Of a stretch of 64,000 bases of DNA, positions 32,401 through 44,620 are shown one piece after another. This stretch comes from Dipteris shenzhenensis (taxonomy: Eukaryota; Polypodiophyta; Polypodiopsida; Gleicheniales): the NCBI GenBank assembly GCA_047967505.1, contig CM106538.1, one strand, 5' to 3'. Each line of letters begins with the position of its first letter. The first letter of the stretch is position 1. A program made the translations under genes and the position numbers. The notes beneath the pieces are model-generated. The model saw nothing but the letters and a program-made list of their open reading frames with translations. It had not been told where the DNA came from and did no database searches.

Positions 32401-35400
32401 AAACTAGCGATGCTATTGAAAAAGAGTATCACGACCTGAACTTGGGTCTCCGTGCTTTGGCGATCAACTTGCCAGGAACAGCATACAACAGGGCGCTCAA
32501 GGCAAGTACACGATCAATAGAATACGGACGCTAGGATGAATATATTGTTAGGAATTGAATTGAAAGAAAGAGAAGAGAAGAAGGCAGTGCATGCATGCGA
32601 GATAGAGAGAGTCATGAGCAAGGAAGGAACACGAGAGACAGAAAAGAGATGATTTATTATGAACGTCGGGATGAACTATATTGACGACTGAGTCGTGCGT
32701 TATTCTGTTAGGAAGTTACGTAATGGAGGCATGCATGCGCGCTCCATATTACGTGTTTATTGCTTTACACAACTTAGGATTAATATTCCAATAGCCCCCC
32801 TTAACTCCTAAGTTGTGTGACTCGAAGGATTCAGCTACTGCCAGCTCATTCAGATCCACCGACAACACTCCGAGTGTTGAGGGCTGGGAAGTGCTTTGGT
32901 CAGAACGTCAGTGATCATCGATTTGGTTGGAACGTACCTAGTGAGACCACGCCTTGATCAACATAATCTTTCACGAAATGAAACTTTAAGTCAACATGTT
33001 TTGTGTGGTCACTCTGAGTAGTAGTGTTGTAGATCGCAATGCAGGACTAGTTATCACTATGTAGAGTAAAGGGAAGCTTTAGCGGAAATCCAAGCTCTTG
33101 AAGGATACCTTTAAGCCAAGGCCCATCAGATAATGTTGCTGCGACCGCTAAGTACTCAGCCTCTGCCGTAGAGATGGCCATAGTAGGCTGCTTCTTGGAA
33201 TACCAGGTTACGGGACCAACAACCATCTGATAGACGTACCCCGTGGTGGATTTATGTGTGTCAATGTCACCTCCCCAATCGGCGTCGCACCAGCCCGTGA
33301 GTTTGAGCTCGTTGGTAGATTGGTACATGATGCCAACCTTTTGAGTGTGGATGAGATATCGTTTGCGTGTTTGATAGGCATGGTGGTTCGGCCAAAAGGG
33401 TACAGTCCACGATGACTCTGAATGGTGTACTCAAGAGGTGAGTCCTCAGAGGAATTTGTGATGACGTATTTGTTACCTCTGAAGTCAAGCATGTAGCCCT
33501 CAGCTGTGAGTGCTGACACATAGATAAGGCTTTTGCAAAGCTTTGGAACCAGCAAGATGCCATAAACTCCAAGGACGGGGCCTGTTGTGAGTTGCACTTG
33601 CACCGAGCCAGCACCGGTGGCCTCAATCGGATGATCATCACCCAGATAGACCAAGATAGGGGATGGGTATGATTTTGAAATCATCAAGCCATTGCGCCTG
33701 TGCAGTCATATGTCGTGTAGCTCCGGTGTCGTTGTACCATTCTGTGTGATTAGCCTCAGTTTGAGTACTTGGTTCAGTTGTGGCATAGAACAGTCGCATT
33801 GGTGGTGTTTTTTTTGTGGCGACATTCGATTGATGGTCCTATGACTTTGGCTGCCAAGTTGTAGGACGACCGTTGTCGCTAGGAAACTTACGAAAACCTT
33901 TTCGAGCGTTTGTCTAAAAGTTGCCCTGAGAGGGTGTTGGGAGTAATGGAGGCAGGTTCCTCTGTGATGAATTGTTGTGCATTCGTGTGTTACCCCTGCA
34001 AGGCTTTCGATTGAAGCGGTTGTTCTTGGCCTAAACAAACAAAGCGGTGCGTTGGGAAGGGGATGACATGAGATTGTCCTTGTGTCTTCGCATCGTGTCT
34101 TCCTGGAGGATCTTCCCAAGTAGCAGGGATCTTGAGGCCTGCCTCAACCGTTTTATCAAGGAGTCCTTGCCAACGATCCAGGAAGTCAGGGACAGATTCA
34201 TTTTCTTCAAGCTGTTGAAACAAGAGCTTTCTATGAGCATGGACCTGTGTGGAGATGTCCACATGATCATATGAAGTCTTCAACCGGTCCCAGTTGGAGT
34301 TGTGAATCACCGCAATGCAAGATGATATCAGAATGGGCTTTAGCATTGGCTAGGATCCAAGCTTTCTCAGCTATCACATCGGTCGATCCAGGGTTGACGT
34401 ATGTGCCGGTGACTATGGTCCAGAGATTCGAGCGTTGAAGGAGGGCTTTCATTTTGATCGACCACAGTCTGTAATTGGCGTTTGTCAATTTGTCGATATT
34501 GTAGACTCGTTTGGTCAATTTAGAGGTCGAGGCCATGTTTCTGACAAGAAGTGGAGATCATGATCGGTTGAGTCGCTTAAGCAGAAGGGCGAAAGCGTAT
34601 TGGTGCAGGAGGGAGATGATTTCTTCCCAGACGGTCTCCCAATAAGGAAGGAAGCAATAGAGATCGACTTGGGCGTTGGTCGTACGAGGATCGAAGTTGT
34701 CTATAGACATGAAGTTGGAGGGAGCAAGCAGAAGGAAAGAGGGGCCAACCGAAGGCGTCACGAACGGTGACCTCTTGATACCATGTTAGGAATTGAATTG
34801 AAAGAAAGAGCAGAGTGTTCGATTATGAACTTCAAACGTTGAACATACAATTGCAATCAAACAAGGACGAAGACAAACCTAGAGAGGGAGAGAATGCAAC
34901 GTTGATCGCATGTTTCTATTGATTGAGATCGTTGCATATATAAGCTTGACGTAACTACCAGCCGGTGGATTTTACAACTGATTGCATGCCATGCTCCCCC
35001 AACGATTCACATCTCTCAACGTAGCTTTTCAAAATCCTAATCTAACATTGTGTTTATTGCTAATAGTGATTGACTTAGCTTATTCTAACATCCTCCCATA
35101 AGTCAATATCAAACTGACAACCTATCTGACAATCTAACAATCTTCTGAAAGTTTCACTCGAGAATAATTTCAGAGTGGAGTCTTTCTCCATCGAGGCTGC
35201 ATTTGCTTCGCTCCTCCCGGTCTTCAAGTCCTCCATCTTCTTCCGACAATTGCGAGCAAAATGTCCGTATTTCCCGCAATAGAAGCACTCCCTCTTGCTC
35301 ATGTCCACTTGGGAAGAGCTGCTTGCATTCCAAGCGCTTGGTACCTCCTTTTTCTGGCCTTTCTTCTTGAACCGGCTTCCTGCTGCATAGAGGGCCATTG

Positions 35401-38400
35401 GTGTAGTCAGGCCTTATGCTTTCTGGCGTTGTTTTTGCCTGATCTCGTCTTGAAGGAGAATTGTTGTGAGATCTTTGAACTTCATCTCTTCGGTGACAGC
35501 GCTGAGCATAACATTCAAATGATCGTAAGATTCTGGCAAAGTATTCAAGAACATCATGCAAACCTCATCTTCGGGAATGGTGGTTCCGATTGATGCTAGT
35601 TGATCAATGAAGGCTTTCAGCTTCAAAAGATTATCTTCAATGCCCATTTCCATGTTGATCACCTGACGCATTTTGAAGCCATGTCTGCCGGTGTGGCAGT
35701 TCACACTACCTGGTGGACAAACTTTATACAAACTAAGAAACAATAATGGCATGCAAAATTGATTGCCTTGATGAGAAGGAATTCAAAGTACCCGTTCCCT
35801 CATCGTGAGTTCAATGCCCAATCAGTCTGTCTCGCGGCTTTTTTTTCAGCCCGCCATCTTATGGGAGGCTTTCAACCCACGGACAAATATTTTTGGCTAA
35901 CATGTCCTTGCCCCATATGCTATTGGTCCATCTTGACTAACATGTCCGGGCGCGCATATGCTATTGGTCCAAGGCTGCTCGCACCCCTTCAAATTGCATT
36001 GCGGAACATGGCCGCTGGGTAGTCTGAACCTTGCCTTACATAGGTTTCGTAGAGAGCTGCAAGCGTGTCCTGCTATTGGGCCCCCTTCAAATTGCATTTC
36101 GGAACATGGCCGCCGGGGTAGTCTGAACCTTGCCTTAGATAGGTTTCGTAGAGAGCTACAAGCGTGTCCTGCTATTGGTTCAAGGGTGCTCGCGCCCCTT
36201 CAAATTGCATTTCGGAACATGGCCGCCGGGGTAGTCTGAACCTTGCCTTAGATAGGTTTCGTAGAGAGCTGCAAGCGTGTCCCAGACTTCTTTTGAAGTC
36301 TGTGCGTTGCTCACATGTAGCAATTGATCGTTGACTAGATTACGATAAATCTCTTGCCTTGCCTTTTTTATCTTGTCGCTCCCACACAGCCAACTCGACT
36401 GCCTCCTCTTTCGGAGGCTTTGGATCGTCTCCAGTAACGATCTTCCATACTTCCTTTCCTTGTAGAATGCGTATCTTCCATGTGTGGAAGTTCTGGCCAT
36501 CGAATCGGTCTATCAGGCGAAGAATTGAGGGCTCCATATCTTTCGTTGAGAGATCTCTACGCTGGAGCATTCACTTCATTCGCCTGTGTCAACGTTCAGC
36601 GCTGGCATCACCCTCCATTGTCAAAGTAGAGCATTTGGCAGCCGTCAGGCTCAGGAGGGAACTACAAGCTCTGATACCATGTTCGATTATGAACTTCAAA
36701 CGTTGAACATACAATTGCAATCAAACAAGGACGCAGACAAACCGAGAGAGGGAGAGAATGCAAAGTTGATCGCATGTTTCTATTGATTGAGATCGTTGCA
36801 TAACCAGCCGGTCGATTTAACAACTGATTGCATGCCATGTTCCCCCAACGATTCACATCTCTCAACGTATCTTTTCAAAATCCTAATCTAACATTGTGTT
36901 TATTGCTAATAGTGATTGACTTAGCTTATTCTCACACAGAGAAGAGGGGAGTGCATGCATGCGAGATAGAGAGTCATGAGCAAGGAAGGACGGAACACGA
37001 GGGAGTGCATGCATGCGAGATAGAGAGTCATGAGCAAGGAAGGAAGGAACACGAGAGACAGAAAAGAGATGATTTATTATGAACGTCGGGATGAACTATA
37101 TTGATGACGGAGTCGTGAGTTATTCTGTTAGGAAGTTACGTAATGGAGGCATACATGCGCGCTCCATATTACGTGTTTATTGCTTTACACAAACTTAGGA
37201 TTAATATTCCAATATATACTATCTGAAATTTTAACGACCTTTGAACAGGCACGCGAAAAGCTAATTGGCTATCTTCAAAAGCTCATAGATGAGCGGAAAG
37301 TGAGCAAGGAAACCAAGCACGACGTGCTGCAAGACCTACTTGACGCAGAAGATGAACAGGGTAGCCGTCTCACAGACGAAGAGGCTATTGATATCATCAT
37401 CATGTACCTTAATGCTGGCCACGAATCTTCAGCGCACACTTGCATGTGGGCTATGCTACTTCTGTACAAGAACCCAGATGTGTATCAGAGAGCCTTGGTG
37501 AGTATATATCTATCCAATGAGCTTCTGTATTGTTTCTCACTCGGATGTTTGAGAGAACCAATCACAGTTTCGATCTGTAAATCTTCTTTCTGAAGTTTGA
37601 ATTTGAGAATACCTAGATTTCGATGATAGCTGAAAACAGAGTGAATAGAATGACAGATAGGTTGCGTTCCTTTAACTTTACAGGATGAACAGTTGAAAAT
37701 ACGAGAAGATAAGAAGCCCGGCGAGCCCCTTACTTACGCAGAATACCGGCGGATGTCATATCTTTCCAAAGTGAGTGAAAATGCACATTGTACATGGATT
37801 GCTTATCATCGTCCGCTACTCCGTTGCAAGCGTTTTTATTGGCGTAAGATGGTGCAGGTCATCGACGAGACCCTTCGAATTATCAATCTTGCTCCTATGG
37901 TTTTCAGAAAGACACTTAAGGATGTGACATTCAACGGTAAGAAACAGTATGCCTTTTTCCAATGCAGCCCGCCTGAACTGTATTCACTGCCAATCACGAA
38001 ATGCAGTTTGCTAACAGATAGCAACGATGGCTTCAGGATATACTATACCCAAAGGATGGCACGTGCAATGCTGGATGAGGCAAGTTCATCTAGATCCTGA
38101 AGTTTACCCAGATCCGTTCAAATTCGACCCCGATCGATGGGAGGTAGGGCAACCTCGACCGAAACCACCTCAGCTAGGATTATGTTGCCAATTGACGATT
38201 TTGTGTTCTTGACAAACAATTTGTGTTGTTGTTCCTATAGAACTTCACACCCAAGGCTGGGATGTATTTACCATTTGGAGCAGGCAGCCGGCTCTGCCCA
38301 GGGAAAGATCTTGCAAAGATGGAGATTTCAGTCTTTTTGCACCTCATGATTTCGTGTTTCACGTAAAGATGAAGCTCTAACTCCTTGGAGTTTAACATTG

Positions 38401-38562
38401 TGAAAGTTTTTATCCATTACATGCATCATCTCATATCATCTTATATTTGTTGGCAGATTTGAACCTTTGAATCCAAAGGCTCGGGTGATATACTTACCCC
38501 ACCCCAGGCCTGCTGACGGTTGCCCAAGTCAAGTTAGGAGAAGAAACCCCATAGTAGGTTGA
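29405..38562 (+). CDS. KAO: CYP88A-like cytochrome P450, putative ent-kaurenoic acid oxidase (9 exons, 486 aa)
   Basis: Proposed exons are 29405-29637, 31938-32265, 32352-32501, 37249-37497, 37684-37770, 37858-37936, 38037-38143, 38241-38362 and 38457-38562. Phases agree throughout and no stop interrupts. An N-terminal membrane segment (residues about 5-25) precedes a Pro-rich hinge (PPLPPGNMGWPVFGN). Family-typical text includes VTGWPKATIKLVGKK and EEHRRLRRLTAA. The I-helix motif AGHESS is at 293-298, ETLR at 353-356, FDPDRW at 405-410, and the haem loop FGAGSRLCPG at 423-432 has Cys430. Length equals that of known KAO proteins (about 490). KAO oxidises ent-kaurenoic acid to GA12 in the ER, a gibberellin step; in ferns that pathway also feeds antheridiogens. 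Start chosen at 29405 by N-terminal fit; in-frame ATGs upstream (29324, 29165) would lengthen it. Substrate is inferred. Another CYP85-clan role is possible. Confidence 0.82.
29823..31769 (-). mobile_element. Small LTR retrotransposon in intron 1 of the P450 (1947 bp, 165-bp LTRs)
   Basis: Direct repeats 29823-29987 and 31605-31769 start tgtgggaatacac and end ttcctaca. They are flanked by ATTAC at 29818-29822 and 31770-31774. On minus, the primer site tggtatcagaggcc follows the 5' LTR (initiator Met-tRNA type) and a purine tract aagggggag precedes the 3' LTR. The interior has no gag, protease, reverse transcriptase or integrase that I recognise, so it is non-autonomous (TRIM/LARD-like). Confidence 0.88.
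30124..31545 (-). CDS. Unidentified open frames inside the small LTR element
   Basis: Two minus frames, 30829-31545 (238 codons, Lys/Gly/Glu/Pro-rich, hydrophilic) and 30124-30576 (150 codons), cover much of the interior. Neither shows a zinc knuckle or enzyme motif. The longer one could be a divergent gag or captured host sequence. Splicing to join them is possible but not decidable. Coding status is uncertain. Confidence 0.3.
33047..34536 (-). pseudogene. copia gag-pol remnant (gag joined to RNase H)
   Basis: Frames in order on minus are gag N-terminal MASTSKLTKRVYNIDKL, gag core ENESVPDFLDRWQGLLD, protease-side text VYGILLVPKLCKSLIYVSAL, and RNase H WCDADWGGDIDTHKSTTGY. Frameshifts separate the pieces, and integrase plus the YVDD region are absent. 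It cannot transpose alone. Confidence 0.75.
35075..36570 (-). pseudogene. copia gag with CCHC zinc knuckle, broken by tandem repeats
   Basis: Starting near 36570, RLIDRFDGQNFHTWKIR and KKGKARDLS continue into VSNAQTSKEVWDTLAALYE. Next comes a repeat block (35960-36290), then EDEVCMMFLNTLPESYDHL (35752-35414). The knuckle CFYCGKYGHFARNC (about 35300-35250) is complete. Frames shift at the repeats and near 35414. Confidence 0.72.
35960..36290. repeat. Three tandem units of about 98-113 bp inside gag
   Basis: Units begin caaattgcatt at 35990, 36088 and 36201. Each runs through ggaacatggccgc and gtagtctgaaccttgcctta to gagagctNcaagcgtgtcc. They interrupt the gag frame and probably arose by local unequal exchange. 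Confidence 0.75.
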
Positions 38563-38955
38563 CCAATGAAACCCAAAAATGCTAAGCATTGTTGATTAGT
38601 AGTAATATTGCAGAGATGTATCACCTTTCCACCCTTAATCTATCCATGGTCAAGCACCCGCAAGAGGGTTTATGAAGCTTGAACAAAACTCAGCACAAGC
38701 TCCCTCATTGCATAGCACATATATTGAACTAGCCCTCGAGTGCCTTCTCTTGAGAAGTCCATGCATATTTATGGATTTGACACTATGGCAATACATATAT
38801 ATTCATTCCCTTGGACATGAACCCATGTCTAACTCTCATTTTCTTCTTCCCCTAGATTAGGGGAGATTTAAGGGTCTCAAAAGGGCCTCCAATTAGTGTT
38901 TCCTAATTTCAAGGGATTAGAGAGGGATTTGAAGTGTACCAATGAGAGTGCTAGA
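38563..38955. other. P450 3' flank, no gene seen
   Basis: This holds the presumed 3' untranslated region and spacer up to element D. No recognised protein or repeat; a polyadenylation signal could not be assigned with confidence. Confidence 0.4.
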
Positions 38956-39605
38956 CACAACAAGACAACGCACTCACAGACGTACACACAGACATGTTTC
39001 TTTAACTTTAAAAAAAACTTACGGGCACGTCTATTTATGCGTCTACAGACCCGCATCATTGGTGCATCTATATAACAGATAGACACGCCTATAGACGCGC
39101 AAATAGATGCTCAGCTAAAAATTAAAAAAAAACAGAGAGATGCATACATAGACACGCTTATAGGCACTCTACAAAATATTTTTTGTTAATAAAAGTATAA
39201 TTTTATGTGGTTGAATAGAATGTTGTGTATGTTGTGTATGCTATGTAATTACAAGAATCCCATTTCCACATTGTGTAATTCAATTCTTACAGCTAACCGC
39301 ATTTTAACTAGCACGATTGGAAGCACGTCTATAGCCAACGATTACAATTCCGAATAAAACATTACAACTCCAAAATGTTTAGTTCATAAGGAATTCATTG
39401 ATAGAACATTGCATTAAAAAATTGAAAGCCAAAACAATAAAAGGAGTGTATATTAATTCATAGCTCAAAAAGTGCTTGTATGTACATATAGCACGAAGCC
39501 AAGCCACATCCTATGGCTTTAAGTACAAAAAATAAGAGGAATATATATACAAGAAAGGTACAAAGCCAAGCCAGTGGCTTCAAGTACAAAAAAGAGTAGC
39601 TGGCA

Positions 39606-40281
39606 CTACTTCTATGACTAATCTAAGTTCTTTGTGTCCTCGCTCCCTTCTTTGCTTCCTTCTTTGCTCCCTTCTTCGCTCCCTTCTTTCTCATCTTCTT
39701 TCTCTTGATCAACCACAGGACCCTGTAAACGAGGGACAACATGTATCAATGTGTGAAAAATCAAATCTTAATATTAACATTATTTAACTACTTTTAAATA
39801 CCTAGGGAGCACTCTAGTAGTCCAGATATACTACTCCTCAGTAATCAACCCGTCATCATAGAAGTGCATGCCTCCATGTATCTCCTCTATGATGGTGGCA
39901 GTGGTAGGTTGTCTCGATAGGAGTAGGGTACATGCCCATGATATCAAGCTACAAGATAACACAATTTGCAGAGGGGTTAGTACAAAGAAACAACCTCCTA
40001 ATAAACTATATAAATAATATAATCTGAGATCGATACTTATGAATTGGGCCTCCCATGATTCAACAATCCCTGCTTCAAAATGCATGCTTTCATATTGCTC
40101 CATTTGGATCCTTCATGCCTCCACGTGCTGCAGACTGGGGTCCGCCTTCGCTGCCTTCATTGCTTTCTTCCACTCATGCTTGTGAGTAGTGTGGGGATGG
40201 CCCCTTGGTGGTTGAGCTCCCTCGAGCCTGGCAATCTCCTCGCAATCTCGGCTAGTGCATGCCTCTTAAGCGAAGATCTTT
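39606..40281 (-). pseudogene. Second transposon gene remnant of D, part 1
   Basis: It matches 1942-2850 of E on minus. The acidic last exon (from about 39725), then a MITE-free intron, the short exon (39950-39804) and the core piece with EAGIVESWEAQF-like text near 40060-40070 are present. Substitutions and stops make it non-coding. The absence of the MITE at 39803 gives another unoccupied site for MITE copy 1. Confidence 0.6.
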
Positions 40282-40590
40282 CACAACAACACAAAGCAAC
40301 TATAGATGCACTTGGTAGACGCGCAAAATAACGGGCGCGTCTATAGGCGCTGCTTTAGTAGAGGAATTATGGGCGCGTTTAAAAGCGCGTCTAACAACTC
40401 GTCTATTTACGCGTGTATTGACACGTCTATTTGCACGTGTAAACTGTGAAAATACGAGCCCGTCTAACATCGCATTTACTAGCGCATCTATTTGCGTGTG
40501 TATTAACGCGTTTATTTACGTGTTTACATTGAGACTTAGACGCGCATTTAGACGTGTAGATAGACGCAAACTAGAGAATACAGAAAGTGA
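40282..40590. repeat. Left subterminal repeats of C
   Basis: Many copies of gcgtctatttgcgcgtctaa-like motifs in both orientations, about 12-20 bp apart, next to the terminus. They match the motif set at the right end (46390-46666) and beside the two promoters (43795-43945, 44360-44545). Confidence 0.75.
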
Positions 40591-40736
40591 GATTTTTGTG
40601 TACATCATTTCTTTTCGAACATTGTCCATGATTACCAAAGCACATAATTTTTTGCAAGCCCACATATACAAGAATTAAGTGAGATGAGGAGAATGAGACA
40701 ATCTGTAAAATAGTTTTGCCAATATCAATTATGGGG

Positions 40737-43700
40737 CTATGGTTCAATCTCATCCTCAATGAGATCAACCCTTGCCAAACTATCTACTTCAAAATCCAAA
40801 CAAGTGTTTAGATCTACAAACACATTCAACCCACTACTACTTGTACCACTCATGTGCTCATCGAAATCAGCATCTCGAATGGTAGGCTCGTCCTCACGGG
40901 TAATGGCCTCAATATCTGTATCTCCTATCTCATGATCATCCTCCTCTCTCGTATCACGGTCATCATCACGTCCATGGCCATGATCATCCTCCATATGCTC
41001 CATATTAGTAAATGTATTATACATCACTTTGGAACGTGGCATAATAGGTATGACATGCCACCATCTATTATTATCCACCATTGGTTGATAGACAACCTAA
41101 TTCAAACACAAATACAATCATTCTATTTTTCTTGCATCAAATATTTAAAAGCGAGTATTTTTATATGTGTGCACAGTACCTGTTCACATTGTTGCAGTAG
41201 TACTAGTGTGTCCTTCCTACTTTGCCAAAACTTTGTGGAGTCAATAGTTACAAAGCCACTTGCATGGTGTTTGATTGTTGCATTAGGGCCTCTTTCCACC
41301 ACGTCCTTAAACCACTTTACATCCAAAACATACACAAAGAAGCGTCGAAAGTTAAGCTTAATAATATCTTGGATTATGCCACAATAATCATCCATGGCTC
41401 CATCGGCTCCCTCAAAGCTAGCAATGACGCCGCAATCTTGTGTGTTTCTCTTATCATCAATCCGTTGTATTCGAAAATGCTTGCCCTCACACCATATAGC
41501 ATTGAACATAGTGCACTACACCAAGAAAACATCAATTAAATAAGCAATCGAAATTATTGAAAGCTCCTAACTTATGCATAACATTCTATATACCGACCTT
41601 GCTCATGCATCCCCTAGCATACTCCCATTCTTCCATTGTGATATGCATCCCCTCGTCTTTCTCTGCTTTCTCCATTTCATCAAGTAGCCAATCCACTTGA
41701 ATATCCTTTGGAAGTGCTCTTAGATACTGAGGGTATGGCACACGAGATCCGTGGTGTGTACGAAAGAGGGCCCTTTCTTCTTGTCTTCTTGCCTTTGCAG
41801 CCTCGTATCTTGTCACCCATCTTTTCATCACATCACTACTAAGCATGCAAAAGAGGTTGATACTATTATGCAACTCCATGTCTATTACTTTGTTGCATCC
41901 TTTCCCTTGAGGCACAATAGAGGTCATCCTTAGGTCTTCATCATCTCTACATAGTCGTGGGAGAGAGCTATCCACATCAACAAGAAACTCAGAAATATAT
42001 ACAAGTGACTCTTGTACCAACCAACCCTCGGCCATGCTACCTTCGGGTCTTGCATTTTGTCTCACGAAGCCCTTCAAGGTCTTTATGAAGCACTCGAGGA
42101 AGAACAATCATCGTGCATGTATAGTACCGCATATAGCAATCTCATCCACCAAATGCACTATAAGATGTAGTTGGCTTGTGAGAATAGAACGTGGAAATGT
42201 CTCCTCCACTAAACAAACCACCTCCACTGACATAACTCCAGCATTCTCAAGCGTGGTGGGATCTATTTCCTTTGAGCTCACATAGCTAGAAATAAAAAAG
42301 TACACCATATTGGCAATATGCATTCAAACTTGCATGGAGCATTGATACGCATCATATTTTGTATCATGTAAAGTACCTCACAAGCTCGCCCATCTTGTAA
42401 ATACAATCTTTCACATCCTTCGATGCACTACGTGAAATGCTAGTAGGTAGTATGAACTGAACCCACGAGAAGGTGGTTGATTAGTTGCTTATAATTATTC
42501 ACTCACACATTTGGAAGGAAAAAGATATTATGCATCAGGGTTTTTGACTTTATGTTTCCCTGGAATTAGAAGGGATAGCATAACATGTCCTTTCTTAATA
42601 GCCATAGAGGGTGGAAGATTATAATTCACCAATATCACTGGCCATACACTGTAAGAGGTGCTTTTGAGACCAAATGGGTTCACACCGTCCATACCCAATC
42701 CAAGTCTCAAGCTCCTAGGTTCTTCCTTGAAGCTTGGCCATGTGTCTTCAATATGCTTCCACGCAGGAGAGTCCGCGGGAGTTCTCCACTTGCCATCGGT
42801 TGATCGATGGGAGGAATGCCATGACATGAGCTCTGCAATAGATTTGCACTTGAACATATGTTGGATGCGAGGGATTATGGGAAAATGTCGCAGAACCTTA
42901 TGAGGCATGTCCAAAGTTTTGAGATCTGCTCTATATCTTGCCTCTCCACAAGTAGGACACTCTCTTGCATCCTTATGTAGTCCACGAAACAAAACGCAAT
43001 CGTTGACACATGCATGGATGTGCTTGTAATCTAATCCTCCAAGAGAGGTCACATGTTGCCTTGCCATATCTCTTGAGGTCGGTATTCTCTCTTGGAAGCA
43101 TTTTACACAATAGCCTACACATGAAGACCATAAATGAGGAAAAGCATTCGAGTAATTGACCCACTAGCATAATTCACCATGTTTGCAAAAGCTTACTTGA
43201 GTAATGCATTCAAACTTGCATTGCTCCATCCATAGATGGTTTGCAAGTTTAGTGACTCAAGGGAGGCATGTAGAATAGAGAATGTGCACCCCTCAAACCG
43301 TGGAGTCAATGCTGTAGATCATCCTGCTCCATGCTATCATCCCTCCCTTGATGGACATATAAATCCCGCACCATATCATCAAACACCTCCTCCTCCACGG
43401 CTTCATGAGGTAATGGCGGAGGGCTACTATCACCATCACTCCATGCATCCATAACGGTCCCTCCTGAAGATCCCACCTCATATCGCCGACACTGTGCCTC
43501 CTCACGGCGAGCATAGGGCAACATATGCGGGTGTGGCACTGCATCTTGTATCAAATTAAAACGAGATCATAACTCAAACATATGAACACCCATAGGTATC
43601 TCAATCAACCTTAACTCTTTAACACTTACCATGTTTATAGCACACATAGATTTGATTTTTTACTCCAACCACATTCCGCGATGGTGGATATGGAGGGATT
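40737..43700 (-). pseudogene. TNP2-type transposase of C with internal deletion
   Basis: On minus, exon 1 (about 43700-43640) has lost its Cys-rich finger and has an early TAA. Exon 2 (43554-43290) is acidic. Exon 3 (43100-42540) runs to GKHKVKNPD and then jumps directly into intron sequence that in E lies near 24452, deleting the rest of TNP2. The junction shares tg with both sides. The DUF4218-like exon (42290-41586), DUF4216-like exon (41509-41180) and acidic last exon (41081-40737, ending in a cluster of Asp/Glu) are otherwise well kept. Confidence 0.75.
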
Positions 43701-43794
43701 CATCCTCACTGGAGCTACTTGTTGAAGATGAAGACATCCTACAAACAAACAACCCAAAAAAATTTGCTCTTCTTCAAATATTTAATTTTAAACT

Positions 43795-44545
43795 CTGTGG
43801 CACGTCTAAAGGCGCGTCTAAAAGCGCGTCTGTTTGTTTTGTGGTGCATGTCTAAATGCACGTTTAAAACCGCATCTAAAACCATGTCTAAAACCGCGTC
43901 TAGTCTGTGTATAGAGACGCGCCTATAGACACGCTATTAAATATGCTTTTAGCACGCTCGCTTTGCTTTTCTTCACACTTCTTATACTTTGCGCGGCTTG
44001 CTTGTTTCGTTATTAGTTGATCCACAATTTCGACGCTTAAGAGGAGGGCACCTACACTTGCTTCCAAGCTTACACTCAAGAGGAAGGCACCCACACTTAC
44101 TTCCAAGCTTAAAGGAGAGGAGGGCGAATAAGGAGGAGAAACTGCAACTTTGAAAAAGGAGAAGAACCTTCCATACCTCTATTCAAGGTAAGTCTTTTTG
44201 CAGTTGATCTTTTTTGGAAGTTTGCTCTCTTTGGATTTGTACTTTCTCGTATCCAACTCTCTTTGGATTTATACTTTCTCCTATCCAAAAAATGCATGAT
44301 ATGGGTATCAGTGTCACGTTTGAGTGTCGAGCGCAATGTCCTTTTCTACTTTTTAGAAAAGTCTATCTGTTGGAGCGCGTCTAAAGGCGCATCTCAGAGC
44401 GCATCTAAAACCATGTTTACAGGCGCATCTAAATGCGCATCTAGGCTATTTGCAGACACAGACAGTCGCGTCTATAGATGTGCTGTTATACGCAAAAATA
44501 GGCGCGCTAATCAGACGCGTCTATAGACGCGCTTCGACAGTAACC
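43795..44545. promoter_or_regulatory. Bidirectional promoter region of C with two internal motif clusters
   Basis: Clusters of gcgtctaaa/tttagacgc-like motifs at 43795-43945 and 44360-44545 flank a 400-bp core shared (inverted) with E at about 4095-4300. The motifs equal those at the element ends, which suggests shared recognition by the element protein; inferred. Confidence 0.5.
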
Positions 44546-44620
44546 CGATTCTCTCTTCCCTTCCCCTTTCTTCACAGCTCATCAGTAAATATAGATTTTT
44601 TTTCTTTTTTTCAGTTCAAC

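Larger units (their letters stand above)
34816..36936 (-). mobile_element. Gag-only copia element nested in the LTR of the larger one (2121 bp)
   Basis: LTRs 34816-35090 and 36680-36936 start TGTTCGATTATG. It is flanked by CAGAG at 34811-34815 and 36937-36941. On minus, the primer site tggtatcagagcttg follows the 5' LTR. The interior encodes gag pieces and a zinc knuckle but no enzymes. Removing it rejoins the host LTR sequence aagagcagag to aagagggg. Confidence 0.88.
32546..37211 (-). mobile_element. Deleted Ty1/copia element in intron 3 of the P450
   Basis: Left LTR 32546-32790 (245 bp) and right LTR 34784-37211, interrupted by another element. Both start TGTTAGGAATTGAATTG and end AATATTCCA. 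On minus, the primer site tggtatcaagagg follows the 5' LTR. Interior remnants are gag (34536-34267, NANYRLWSIKMKALLQ; 34346-33990, UBN2-like), protease/pre-integrase text (33687-33390), then RNase H (33328-33047, LTGWCDADWGGD, STAEAEYLA). Integrase and most reverse transcriptase are missing. Flanks are AT runs, so the target duplication is ambiguous. Confidence 0.82.
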
